DNA of 29,740 nucleotides from CAZBZG01 sp964496245 (GCA_964496245.1 CAZBZG010000014.1:1-29740); one strand, 5' to 3'; positions 1 to 7,782 are shown, counted from the stretch's first letter. Program-made: numbers and translations. Notes: a model not told the origin generated them from the letters alone.

Positions 1-33
1 TGGCCGACATTATAGCGAACACCGGTAGCATGA

Positions 34-63
34 GGGAAGCGTTTTTCGCTCCCCTCAAAGGGG
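34..63 (-). terminator. Possible hairpin terminator region downstream of the ClC-receiver gene
   Basis: Two overlapping short inverted repeats lie just past the stop of the minus-strand channel gene. One is GGGAAGCG / CGCTCCC around a T5 loop (34-53, one bulged base); the other is CCCCT / AGGGG around CAA (51-63). They cannot form at the same time. No clear U-tract follows on the minus strand, so termination is an inference from position only. Confidence 0.25.
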
Positions 64-96
64 CATGGGGCCAGGGAAGGTCGTGCCCCCCCGCCC

Positions 97-1827
97 TCAC
101 CCCCGAGGCAGAATCGCGGTATGCGCCTGGTGGGCGCGGCGGAGGGCCTGGGCCACGCGCGCCTGGAGCTCGGGCACGTGGAAGGGCTTGGTGATGTAGT
201 CGTCCGCACCCAGGTGGAGGCCTTCCACGCGCTCTTCCACCTTGTCCTTCGCGGTCAGCAGAATCACGGTGAGCCGCTCGGTCGCCGGGCTGCTGCGGAG
301 TCGCTTCAACACGTCGTCGCCGCTCATGCCCGGCATGTTGCGGTCGAGCAGCACCAGGTCGTACCGTTCGCGGCCGATGGCCTCCAGGGCGGCTTCGCCG
401 CTGGCGACCGCGTCCACCACGTGTCCCGCCTGGGTGAGCACGTTCGTCAGCAGCCCGCGCATGGGCTTTTCGTCGTCCACGACCAGGATCCGGTCGGCTT
501 CGAGGTCGAGGTTGTAGACCGCGGTTTCGGGCGAGATCCGGTAGGCGATCAGGGCGCCGATGGCCGCGACCCACGCAAAGGGCAGGCCGAAGAGTTCGGT
601 CACGATGATCATGCCGGCCAGCGGGCAGTTGAGGGTGGCGCCGATCGCGGCTGCAATGCCCGTGGCGAGCAGGGCCCCGTGGGCCGTGGGATTGCCCGTG
701 GGCGTCCAGCCGGCCAGGCTCGCCATGAGATGGCCGCCGAACGCGCCGAGCAGCACGGTGGGCATGACGAACCCCGCGATGTTGCCGGATCCCACCGTGA
801 CGGTGGTGGCCAGGAGCTTGGCCACCAGGAAGACGGCGACAAAGGCGAGCGAGACCGTGACCGTACCTGCGTGTCCGGCATAACTGCCGGAGCCGACGAT
901 GTTCAGCATGAAGTCGCGGCTCGTGCCCAGGAGCTCCCGTCCGCCGTCCGGATTGAGCGCGCCCAGGGCCAAGGCCATGAGGCCGACGCAGAGACCGCCC
1001 AGGCCGAGACGCACGGGCGCCGCGAGCTGGAGGCGCGAGAGCAGGCGGTGCGTCTTCTGGTAGGTCCAGACGAATCCCTTGCTCATGATCTCCACCGCGA
1101 TGATGAGCCCGAACACGTAGGGCGTGAGTTCGATCCCGGGCAGGGTCGCGCCCGGGTGGGCCAAGAGCGGTTCGCTGCTGCCGCCGAGCGCGATGTAGAC
1201 CAGATACCCCGAAACGCTCGAGAGGATGGCGGAAAAGAGGCGGTCGTACTCGAGGTTCCGCCGGAAGAGAAGCTCCACCGCCATGATCCCGCCGCCAATG
1301 GGCACGCGCAGGATGGCCGAGATCGCGGCCGCGGCGGCCGAGATGGCGAAGGTGCTCCGGCCTTCCTCCTTCATGTGGAGGATCCGCCGCAGGCCGCCGA
1401 TGCGGTCGGAGAGCGCGGTCGCGAGATACGCGCTCGAGAGCACGGCCGGGCCGGTGGTGCCGCCGCTGCCACCGCTGCCCAGGGTCACGAAGGAGCCGAG
1501 CAGCGCGGCTGCGCCGTGGGCGAAGGGGATGCGGCCGCTGAAGCGCGTGACCGCGTGGATGTACTTGGGCATGGGCTCGCCTTCGGCCTCGCGGCCGAGA
1601 CGCCAGAGCGCCAGCCCCACCAGCAGGGAGCCCACAGCCGGTGTCACCCAGATGAGACCGAACGGCACCTGGTGGCGCCATGCAGCGCACTCGGCCAGCC
1701 CCTTGTCGAGCAGGACCACGAACGTGCCGCCGAAGACCCCGGCGATCACCGAGACCACGGTCCACGTGACGATGTCACGCAGGAACGATTGGTCGCCCAT
1801 CCGCTTGTTGGTCCCTGCCCTGGCCAT
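97..1827 (-). CDS. ClC-family chloride channel fused to a C-terminal response-regulator receiver domain
   Basis: The 576-residue protein is a fusion. Residues about 15-430 form a multi-helix ClC chloride channel/transporter. Visible family motifs are the chloride-site loop GSGGSGGTTGP (117-127), helix-H-like VPIGGGIMAVELLF (175-188) and the GxFxP-type loop GNIAGFVMP (348-356). Residues 446-571 are a complete CheY-like receiver: acidic pair D451/D452, phosphoacceptor D495 (LLDRNMPGMSG), T525 and K547 (ITKPF). In ordinary ClC proteins the cytoplasmic C-terminus is either absent or carries CBS domains; here a receiver takes that place, so phosphorylation by a histidine kinase may gate chloride flux (inference). 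The gating glutamate of the GREGP motif is T125 here, which argues for a passive channel rather than a Cl-/H+ exchanger. GGAG lies about 10 bases before the chosen ATG; a second ATG (residue 10) is possible. No kinase gene is adjacent. leuD lies 57 bases upstream on the same strand, so the two may be co-transcribed. Confidence 0.88.
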   Translation of the reverse strand: MARAGTNKRMGDQSFLRDIVTWTVVSVIAGVFGGTFVVLLDKGLAECAAWRHQVPFGLIWVTPAVGSLLVGLALWRLGREAEGEPMPKYIHAVTRFSGRIPFAHGAAALLGSFVTLGSGGSGGTTGPAVLSSAYLATALSDRIGGLRRILHMKEEGRSTFAISAAAAAISAILRVPIGGGIMAVELLFRRNLEYDRLFSAILSSVSGYLVYIALGGSSEPLLAHPGATLPGIELTPYVFGLIIAVEIMSKGFVWTYQKTHRLLSRLQLAAPVRLGLGGLCVGLMALALGALNPDGGRELLGTSRDFMLNIVGSGSYAGHAGTVTVSLAFVAVFLVAKLLATTVTVGSGNIAGFVMPTVLLGAFGGHLMASLAGWTPTGNPTAHGALLATGIAAAIGATLNCPLAGMIIVTELFGLPFAWVAAIGALIAYRISPETAVYNLDLEADRILVVDDEKPMRGLLTNVLTQAGHVVDAVASGEAALEAIGRERYDLVLLDRNMPGMSGDDVLKRLRSSPATERLTVILLTAKDKVEERVEGLHLGADDYITKPFHVPELQARVAQALRRAHQAHTAILPRG

Positions 1828-1884
1828 GGGGACTCCGCTCCCAGGTCCTTCCGAGCGCGCGGTCCACGCTCTGCTTGCGCAGCT

Positions 1885-2426
1885 TCAATAGCGCGCGTCC
1901 GCGAACTCGACCCATCCGCCGGCCCGCACGAGGGCTTCGTCGAATGCGTTGAGCGAGAAGGAAACACACAGGTCCTCGCCGCGCTGTGAGGAGAAGACGA
2001 GCTCCTTGCCGTCCAGGTTCACGGCGCAGGTCACGTCTTCGTGCGCGCGTTCGAAGAGCTGCGCGATGTCTTGGGTAGCCAGTTCGATGGCGAGCATGCC
2101 GCCGTTGAACATGTTCTGGCGGAAGATGCGGGCGAAGCTCTCGGCCACCACCGCGGTGATGCCGTTGGCTTCGAGCGCCCAGGGCGCATGCTCGCGGGAC
2201 GACCCGCAGCCGAAATTGGCACGGGTCGCGATCACGCGCGCCCGCGCGAACGCCGGCCCCTGGGGGTCGAAGCCNNNNNNNNNNAGCCCTCCAGATGCAG
2301 GTCTTCCAGGAGGTGAGGCTGCAGATCCTCCTTCTTGCCTGCTGTCAGATACTTGGCCGGGATGATCTCGTCGGTGTTGATGTCCGAACGGTCGAGGAAG
2401 AGGACCGGGCCTCCGAAGGCTTTCAT
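1885..2426 (-). CDS. leuD: 3-isopropylmalate dehydratase small subunit (LeuD-type aconitase swivel domain), interrupted by an assembly gap
   Basis: This is the small (swivel) subunit of the dehydratase that interconverts 2- and 3-isopropylmalate in leucine synthesis, working with a [4Fe-4S] LeuC subunit that is not in the window. The N-terminal part reads DRSDINTDEIIPAKYL, the family signature. After the gap come RANFGCGSSREHAPWAL and FARIFRQNMFNGG, both typical of LeuD. The two halves lie in different frames on either side of a 10-N run (2275-2284), which is a placeholder of unknown true length, so the shift is an assembly effect and not proof of a broken gene. AAGGAG sits 8 bases before the ATG at 2426. 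The length, about 180 residues, fits the family. Related swivel subunits of homoaconitase or other hydro-lyases cannot be excluded without the large subunit. Confidence 0.85.
2275..2284. other. Assembly gap (10 N)
   Basis: Ten undetermined bases lie inside the leuD coding region. The reading frame differs on the two sides, so the real gap length is probably not 10. The window is therefore scaffolded draft sequence. Confidence 0.98.
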
Positions 2427-2476
2427 GCGCGTCTCCTTGTAGCGCGAACCAGGCGGACACGGTGTTCTGACAGAGC

Positions 2477-2505
2477 AGACTACAGCAAGACACCGCGCGT
2501 GTCCA
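2477..2505 (-). promoter_or_regulatory. Candidate sigma-70 promoter for leuD
   Basis: Read on the minus strand, TGGACA (2505-2500) and TAGTCT (2482-2477) are separated by 17 bases, giving a start near 2470 and a leader of about 45 bases before the leuD ATG. The -35 is good and the -10 only fair. This is a motif match with no experimental support. Confidence 0.33.
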
Positions 2506-2546
2506 GGCTTGGTTCAATTCCGGGTAACACTCGGTGAGAGCGGTTT

Positions 2547-2614
2547 GTAGCACAGGCACTCCTGCCTGTGCAGCGCATGAGGGAATCCGCCCCAGGCAAG
2601 AGTGCCTGGGCTAC
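2547..2614. repeat. REPIN-like inverted pair of palindromic repeats
   Basis: Two 24-base units face each other across a 20-base spacer. Unit 1 is GTAG followed by the hairpin CACAGGCA-CTCC-TGCCTGTG (arms 2551-2558 and 2563-2570). Unit 2 is CCCAGGCA-AGAG-TGCCTGGG (arms 2591-2598 and 2603-2610) followed by CTAC. Unit 1 and the reverse complement of unit 2 match at 21 of 24 bases. Two inverted REP hairpins with a short spacer are the layout of REPINs mobilised by RAYT (TnpA-REP) transposases. The element fills the divergent leuD / HD-protein spacer; the rest of that spacer (2427-2828) shows only a possible leuD promoter. Confidence 0.8.
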
Positions 2615-2828
2615 ATACCGCTCCGCGTCCCATGTGTGACCCGGATCCGCAGGTTTCTGAACCAGGCCCGTGTCCAGAAGCCTGGGGCTCATCGGACGAG
2701 TCCTATGGCTGCGATGTCCGCCTTCTTTCGAAAACCTGTAAAAGAAGTTTGCAAGAAGCTAACGCGTATGACACAATGGGAGGGAAGAGGGGGCAAGTAC
2801 GCGCGCAAAAACCCGGGAGGGCAGGGCG

Positions 2829-3815
2829 ATGGATGCGACCCAGAATCCTTCAGCAGGCGGACCCTCCGCCGAACGCGCAGCTGAGGGGATGGAGGAGTGT
2901 CAGCTCTCTCATCTCGTGCAGGGAGACAGTCCCTGGACCGTGCTCGAAGAGGTCGAAGAGATCGTCCGGCTTACGGACGAGGACTTCGATTTCACGCATG
3001 TGCGGGCCTGCTTCGAGGACATCGTGGACCTCTTCGAGGGACGCTACGAGGGATACCGCGCCTGCAAGCTCGAATACCACAATCTCCAGCACACCACGGA
3101 TACCCTGCTCGCCATGGTGCGGCTGATGCACGGGGCGGTGGTGAGCGGCTGGTCCATCGATCCGCACAACACGGACCTGGGCCTGCTCACGGCCATCATG
3201 CACGACACCGGCTACATCCAGACCAGCGACGACACCGAGGGAACGGGCGCCAAGTACACGCTGAATCACATCGAGCGCAGCGCGGCGTTCATGCGTACCT
3301 ATCTGCTCGCGCATGGATTCGCCGAGCGGGACTACGCGATCTGCGAGACCATTCTCCGGTGTACCGGTCTCAACGTGAAGATCAGCGAGATCGCCTTCGC
3401 TTCTGGGCAGGTCGAACTGCTCGGAAAGATGCTGGGCGCCGCCGACCTGCTCGGGCAGATGGGCGACCGCGCGTATCTGGAGAAGCTGCTCTTCCTCTAC
3501 CGCGAGTTTCGCGAAGGCGGCATCGGCGGTTACCAGAGCGAGCTCGACCTGCTCGAGAAGACCGTCGGCTTCTACGAGACCACGGTCCAGCGCCTCAGCC
3601 GGCAGTTGGACGGGGTGGACCGATTCATGCGGGATCACTTCCGGGAGCGGTGGAACATCGACCGGAACCTGTACGCCGAGTCCATCGAGCGGCAGATCAA
3701 CTACCTCGTCAAGATCCTGGAGGACGACCGCACCGATTACCGCACGTACCTGCGCCGGGGCGGACTGGTGGACAAGCTGGAGGAGTCTGCCGCGGACCAA
3801 GCTGCGCCGGAGTGA
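2829..3815 (+). CDS. HD-superfamily phosphohydrolase with a PDEase-like YHNxxH motif
   Basis: This 328-residue soluble protein has an HD-type metal site: Y83-H84-N85 with H88 (YHNLQH), then H125-D126 (IMHDTGY) and a later aspartate D206 (GAADLLGQ). The order H...HD...D fits metal-dependent phosphohydrolases. YHNxxH is the signature that opens the catalytic domain of eukaryotic-type class I cyclic nucleotide phosphodiesterases, although the following HDxDH element is replaced by HDTGY. There is no signal peptide, membrane segment or recognisable partner domain, and the C-terminal ~100 residues are charged and helical. The substrate is unknown; a cyclic nucleotide or other phosphoester is a guess. 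GGAGG lies just upstream of the ATG. The gene starts the plus-strand run and is divergent from leuD. Confidence 0.75.
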   Translation: MDATQNPSAGGPSAERAAEGMEECQLSHLVQGDSPWTVLEEVEEIVRLTDEDFDFTHVRACFEDIVDLFEGRYEGYRACKLEYHNLQHTTDTLLAMVRLMHGAVVSGWSIDPHNTDLGLLTAIMHDTGYIQTSDDTEGTGAKYTLNHIERSAAFMRTYLLAHGFAERDYAICETILRCTGLNVKISEIAFASGQVELLGKMLGAADLLGQMGDRAYLEKLLFLYREFREGGIGGYQSELDLLEKTVGFYETTVQRLSRQLDGVDRFMRDHFRERWNIDRNLYAESIERQINYLVKILEDDRTDYRTYLRRGGLVDKLEESAADQAAPE

Positions 3816-3847
3816 TCCGGCCGCAGCCCGGCCGTCCCCGAAATCGT

Positions 3848-3856
3848 TGCTATGAT
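3848..3856 (+). promoter_or_regulatory. Candidate extended -10 promoter of the ECF sigma operon
   Basis: TGC-TATGAT has the TGn extension directly before a good -10 hexamer, and there is no convincing -35. It would start transcription about 110 bases before the sigma gene. A GAACCT element at 3925-3930 was considered as an ECF-type -35, but no well-spaced -10 follows. Confidence 0.33.
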
Positions 3857-3970
3857 GCGGGTTGTGGCCTTTCTCGGGGTGTGCCCCCGAGCGGCTGATT
3901 TGCCGGGAACAAGCCGGAAAGCCTGAACCTTCGGGTCTGTCAGACGTTTCAAGAGAGTGAGGATGCGGCC

Positions 3971-4552
3971 ATGAAGACCGACATCCAGTTGATGACCGAG
4001 TTCCAGAAGGGGGACCGGGAGTCGTTCGAGAAGTTGATCCTGCGCCACCAGATGGGCGTGTTCAACTTCTTCATGCGGCTCATGCGCGACAGACAGGCGG
4101 CCGAGGACCAGACCCAGGAGGTGTTCTTGCGGCTGTATCTCCATGCGGACAGGTACGAGGTGACCGCGAAATTCACCACGTACCTCTACCGCATCGCCCG
4201 GAACTGCTGGGTGGACTACCTCCGGAGGCTCAAGCGCCGCGGGCGCATGGGTTCGCTCGACAAAGAAACCGCGGAAGGAGCGAACCTCTACGACCGCCTG
4301 GCCGCTGATGTAGAACGACCGGATGCGCGTGCGGAGAACGAAGACCGGGCAGCCCTCATCGAAGCGGCCATCGAGGCGCTGCCGGAGGAACAGCGGGTCG
4401 TGTTCGTGCTCTCCGAGATCCAGGGCATGAAGTACGCCGACATCGCGGAGACGCTCGACATCCCGCTGGGAACGGTCAAGAGTCGGATGCACGGAGCCGT
4501 ACAGCGCCTGCGCGATTACCTGATGCGGCACGGGATCGTGGGCGTGGGATGA
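3971..4552 (+). CDS. ECF-family RNA polymerase sigma factor (RpoE-like)
   Basis: The 193-residue protein has the two-domain layout of group IV (ECF) sigma factors. Sigma-2 covers about residues 8-88, with DQTQEVFLRLY (about 46-56) matching region 2.2 and FTTYLYRIARNCWVDYLRR (about 68-86) matching regions 2.3-2.4. A linker follows, then sigma-4 (about 125-185) with LPEEQRVVFVLSEIQGMKYADIA and the recognition helix IPLGTVKSRMHGA. It directs RNA polymerase to a small regulon until released by its anti-sigma factor. Only 25 bases separate it from the zinc-finger anti-sigma gene, so the two form an operon. A GAGG ribosome site precedes the ATG. The stimulus is not evident from sequence; a target promoter could lie before the next gene at 5684. 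Confidence 0.92.
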   Translation: MKTDIQLMTEFQKGDRESFEKLILRHQMGVFNFFMRLMRDRQAAEDQTQEVFLRLYLHADRYEVTAKFTTYLYRIARNCWVDYLRRLKRRGRMGSLDKETAEGANLYDRLAADVERPDARAENEDRAALIEAAIEALPEEQRVVFVLSEIQGMKYADIAETLDIPLGTVKSRMHGAVQRLRDYLMRHGIVGVG

Positions 4553-4577
4553 AGCCGGCAACGAGAGGAAGGTCGAC

Positions 4578-5549
4578 ATGCAGTGCGATCGGATGGGACC
4601 CGAGTGGATCGACTACGTCAAGGGCGAGGTAGGCCCCGAGGAACGCAATGAGATGGACGCGCATCTCGCCGCATGCGAGGTGTGCCGCAAGGAGGTCGAG
4701 GGGCTCCGCCGGACGTTCGACGCCCTGCAAGAGGAGCTCGTGCCCATCGAGCTGTCCGCGCACTTCCGCATGGCCCTGGCCGACCGCCTCGAGGAGGCCA
4801 CCGACGAGACCGCCAGGGTCGGTCCCGCGTCCGAAGAGCAAAAGACCCGGGCCATGCGCGCGAGCGAGCGCCACATCCGCGAGATGAAGAAGCCCGTGGT
4901 CACCCGCCTCTGGGAGCACGCGCGGCGCAGCCCCTACTTCGCCGTCTCCCTGCTCGCGCACGCGGCCGCCCTGCTGGTGATCTTCGCTATCCTCGTCAAA
5001 ATGCAGGGCGCGCCGGAGGCGCCGCGCCTCGTCGTCGAGCGCGGCGGTCCCAACGAGGAGTACCGCCTCCATCCGCAGACGCGCTTCGAAGTGCCGGCCT
5101 ATCTCACGCGCCGGGCGGCCCCGCACCTGTCCATCCGGGCCGTGGACGTGGACGACGGGATCCAGGTGAACCTGGCCCTGTTCATGATGCCGGACGACGA
5201 CCGGGACCTGGTGCTCGTGCGCGAAGAGCGGCTCGGGTGCGTGCAGGGGTTTTTCGCGGACACGGACGAGGAGCGGCGGGCCATCCAGAAGAAGCACGAG
5301 AGTGCGATCGTCCGCACCATCGAGGACTACCGCCTGACCATCCCCACGAAGCTGGTCGCCCGTCTCGAGGGGGAACGCGACGAGGCGCGCGACCTCTTCG
5401 TCTTCCGGCTCCAGGACCGCTACGAGTTCTGGTCCCACGCGTCCTGGAAGCGGCTGGACGACCGGTACCAGCACCTGAGCGTGGCCAGCCGCGCCCTGCG
5501 GCTCCCGCTGGCGCAGGCGGTTCTGCCCCGCCGTCGCCGTTCGGGCTGA
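4578..5549 (+). CDS. Membrane-bound zinc-binding anti-sigma factor with a large extracytoplasmic domain
   Basis: The 323-residue protein begins with a ZAS-type anti-sigma domain: H29-x3-C33-x2-C36 in MDAHLAACEVCRKEVEGL, the zinc site that clamps the cognate sigma factor. A charged linker (about 50-118) is followed by one transmembrane helix (about 120-141, FAVSLLAHAAALLVIFAILV). About 180 residues then lie outside the membrane and match no family I recognise; they contain RFEVPAYLTRRAAPHL and a mixed beta pattern. The layout suggests a sensor: the outer domain perceives a signal and the inner domain releases the sigma factor encoded directly upstream. The sequence does not show whether release uses proteolysis or a conformational switch. 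The start is supported by GAGAGGAAGG about 10 bases upstream. Confidence 0.88.
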   Translation: MQCDRMGPEWIDYVKGEVGPEERNEMDAHLAACEVCRKEVEGLRRTFDALQEELVPIELSAHFRMALADRLEEATDETARVGPASEEQKTRAMRASERHIREMKKPVVTRLWEHARRSPYFAVSLLAHAAALLVIFAILVKMQGAPEAPRLVVERGGPNEEYRLHPQTRFEVPAYLTRRAAPHLSIRAVDVDDGIQVNLALFMMPDDDRDLVLVREERLGCVQGFFADTDEERRAIQKKHESAIVRTIEDYRLTIPTKLVARLEGERDEARDLFVFRLQDRYEFWSHASWKRLDDRYQHLSVASRALRLPLAQAVLPRRRRSG

Positions 5550-5613
5550 GTGTTTGCAGGTCCGTACGGCTCTGTGTGTGCACACGCCCTCCGGCATTCC
5601 CTTGCACCCTCCC

Positions 5614-5641
5614 TTGCGTGACGCGGCAGACGCGGTATGCT
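5614..5641 (+). promoter_or_regulatory. Candidate promoter before the membrane-anchored 682-residue protein
   Basis: TTGCGT (5614-5619) and TATGCT (5636-5641) are spaced by 16 bases, 43 bases before the ATG. It resembles a housekeeping sigma-70 site. No clear GAAC/GTC pair of ECF type was seen, so control of the next gene by the neighbouring ECF factor is unsupported. Confidence 0.38.
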
Positions 5642-5683
5642 GGACGTCGGCACTGACGCCTGCATCCGGAGAATGGTTCGCCC

Positions 5684-7732
5684 ATGCGCCGCCGCACCAA
5701 ATGGCTGATCGCCGGGACTGCGTCCGCACTTGCGGTCGTGGCCGTGGGGGTCCGCCTCGCGCGCACGGCCGAGTGGACCCTGGTCTTCGGCTCCGACAGG
5801 CAGCGGGCCGACCTCTGCCGATCTGTGCCCGACCTGGCCGCCTGGCGGCAGGACGGCATGCTCGCGCGTCTCCTGGACGATCCAGTGGAAGAGGTCCGCA
5901 GCGCGGCCATCACAGCGTATGGCCGGGTTCGGCCCCGGCCGGCGTTCGACCGGCGGCTCGCCGTGATCCTGAAGGATCCCCAGAGCGCAGACGTGCTGCG
6001 CAGCAAGGCCGGGACCGTGCTGCTCGGGCGGGATCCAATCGATCTGGACGCGCTCGCCTTTGTGCGCGCGCAGGCCGAGACAGCGGCCTTCCGCCGGGCG
6101 TGTCCGCGCCTGGTCGCGCGGATCGCCCTCCGCGACCTTCCCGGTCTCTCCAAGGGAGAGCGGCGGGCGTTGCTCGCACAGAGCTTTGACGAACAGGATC
6201 CCGCCTGCGAAGCGCTCCAGGAGGTGGTGCGCGAACACATGGAGCGATTCGGAGCGTTTCGCGCCGCGTTCGTCGAACGCCTCGCGCAACCGGCGTCGTT
6301 CCGCACCCGGCAGTTCCTGGTCTCCGCGCTCGCCGCTATCGACGGTTCCGTGCGGGGCCAGACCGCGGCCGACTGGAGCGGGACAAAGGTGGTCCGTGCT
6401 GTTGCGGATGCGGTGCACGCCTTCGAAGCCGAATGGGTGACCGAACTCCGGCCGAATTATCAGATCGGCCGTTTCCACGGTGAGCGATGCCTGGTGCTCG
6501 GCGAAGGCGCGGGCGGGTACATGCACTGGCTCAAGGGCCACGCGGGCACGGTGGACATCGGTACGGCCCGCTTCTCGCTCTTCCTGCCCGCGGACGGGCC
6601 GGGCAGCGTCTGGGCCCGCGTCTATCTGGACGACAAGTGCGGCAACTCCTTCGGCCTCTGGGTCGACGGCAAGGCGTTCCGCAACTTCCGCGACCGCAGG
6701 AACGTGTTCGGCCGGTGGCACTGGCTCCATCTCAAGCACGGGAAACAGCCGTCCGTGGAGATGAAGGCCGGCTTCCATCCTGCGCGCCTGGAAGCCTGGG
6801 AGGACGGGGTCTACATCGACAAGTTTGCGCTGCTGCCTGCCGGCCAACGGCCGGAGGCATTGCCCGATCCGCCGGCCATGCGCTGGGACCCGGGGCTGGC
6901 TCCGGCCGTGAGCTTCGCGCCCGAGCGCCAGGCCCAGAGCCGCGGCACCACCCAGGTCGTGGTCGTCTGGATTCGCCGCAGCCGGCCGGACGTGCGGCGC
7001 GGCACGGTCACGCTCCACGCGCCCCCGCCGTTCGCGGTCAAAGGCACGGCGCGCACGACCGTGGCGTTCGAGGCGGGCAATCCCCTCGCGCGCACCAGCT
7101 TCTGCCTGCATCTGCCCGCACACGCCACAGCCGGCGAGGGGTGGCTGCGCGCGGTCTACGCGGACGAGACCGGGCGTACCATCGAGGGGCGGATGATCCT
7201 GGGCGCGCAGTTCGATTGGCTGACCACGGGGCCGCTCGCGCCGGATTCCTCGCTCGACTGCAAGCTGCGCGAGGGGGCGGCCGCCGGCCCGGATAGGTAC
7301 GTGCGCTCCGACTGGAAGCCGTATCCGGAAGACGGGTACGACGCCTACCGCCGCCTCACGCCCGAAGACGCGTTCGGCCAGCTGCGCGACCGCGTGATCT
7401 ACCTCTGCGCCGACCTGGAGGCCACAAAGGACTGCACAATCCTCGGCCTGCTCACGGCCGACGACACGGCGCGGGTCTACCTGGACGACGAGCTCGTGAT
7501 CGCGCAGCCGCGCAAGGGGCCTGGGGAGGGCCGCCTCGTGCAGAAGCGGTTTCCCGTCGCCAAGGGCAGACACCGGCTCTTCGTGCGGCTGCGCAAGGCC
7601 GACAAGCCGGATCCCCGGGGCCCCAAGGCCGGCCGGCACTCCTTCAACCACTGCACGTTCAAGCTCCTCCTCCGCCGCAGCCGCCACCAACCCGCGCCCG
7701 AGATCCGCGGCCTTCCGCATCCGTTGCAGTGA
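5684..7732 (+). CDS. Membrane-anchored multidomain protein of unknown function (HEAT-like and beta-sandwich regions)
   Basis: The 682-residue protein starts with MRRRTK and a hydrophobic helix (about 7-25), so it is probably anchored in the inner membrane with its bulk outside the cytoplasm. Residues about 40-230 are helical, with a HEAT-like pattern (MLARLLDDPVEEVRSAAITAYG). About 265-390 is a beta-rich region resembling a carbohydrate-binding fold (ARVYLDDKCGNSFGLWVDGK, then ARLEAWEDGVYIDKFAL). About 420-520 is Ig-like. The C-terminus (about 560-670) looks PA14-like, with TADDTARVYLDDELV and KGRHRLFVRLRKA, as in domains seen in carbohydrate-active proteins of Planctomycetota and relatives. 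No catalytic motif is recognised. It follows the sigma/anti-sigma pair in the same direction 134 bases on, with its own possible promoter. The domain assignments are pattern-based guesses. Confidence 0.65.
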   Translation: MRRRTKWLIAGTASALAVVAVGVRLARTAEWTLVFGSDRQRADLCRSVPDLAAWRQDGMLARLLDDPVEEVRSAAITAYGRVRPRPAFDRRLAVILKDPQSADVLRSKAGTVLLGRDPIDLDALAFVRAQAETAAFRRACPRLVARIALRDLPGLSKGERRALLAQSFDEQDPACEALQEVVREHMERFGAFRAAFVERLAQPASFRTRQFLVSALAAIDGSVRGQTAADWSGTKVVRAVADAVHAFEAEWVTELRPNYQIGRFHGERCLVLGEGAGGYMHWLKGHAGTVDIGTARFSLFLPADGPGSVWARVYLDDKCGNSFGLWVDGKAFRNFRDRRNVFGRWHWLHLKHGKQPSVEMKAGFHPARLEAWEDGVYIDKFALLPAGQRPEALPDPPAMRWDPGLAPAVSFAPERQAQSRGTTQVVVVWIRRSRPDVRRGTVTLHAPPPFAVKGTARTTVAFEAGNPLARTSFCLHLPAHATAGEGWLRAVYADETGRTIEGRMILGAQFDWLTTGPLAPDSSLDCKLREGAAAGPDRYVRSDWKPYPEDGYDAYRRLTPEDAFGQLRDRVIYLCADLEATKDCTILGLLTADDTARVYLDDELVIAQPRKGPGEGRLVQKRFPVAKGRHRLFVRLRKADKPDPRGPKAGRHSFNHCTFKLLLRRSRHQPAPEIRGLPHPLQ

Positions 7733-7782
7733 AGTCCCGAGCGCCCGGATTGCACAACGGAAGCTGCCTGGCGGCCTGCCCG

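Noticed and set aside
121..1989. 622-codon plus-strand open frame opposite the ClC-receiver gene
   Set aside because: Its product is a run of H, R, G, A, D and E without any fold pattern. It arises because GC-rich third positions remove stops from the antisense frame; the minus-strand reading has clear ClC and receiver motifs.
2850..3800. 316-codon minus-strand open frame opposite the HD protein
   Set aside because: The low-complexity composition and absence of motifs mark it as an antisense shadow of a gene with an intact metal site.
5420..7720. 766-codon minus-strand open frame opposite the anchored protein
   Set aside because: It spans the end of the anti-sigma gene and the whole next gene, with Arg/Ala/Glu-rich sequence. 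The plus strand has a ribosome site, a membrane anchor and domain-like patterns.
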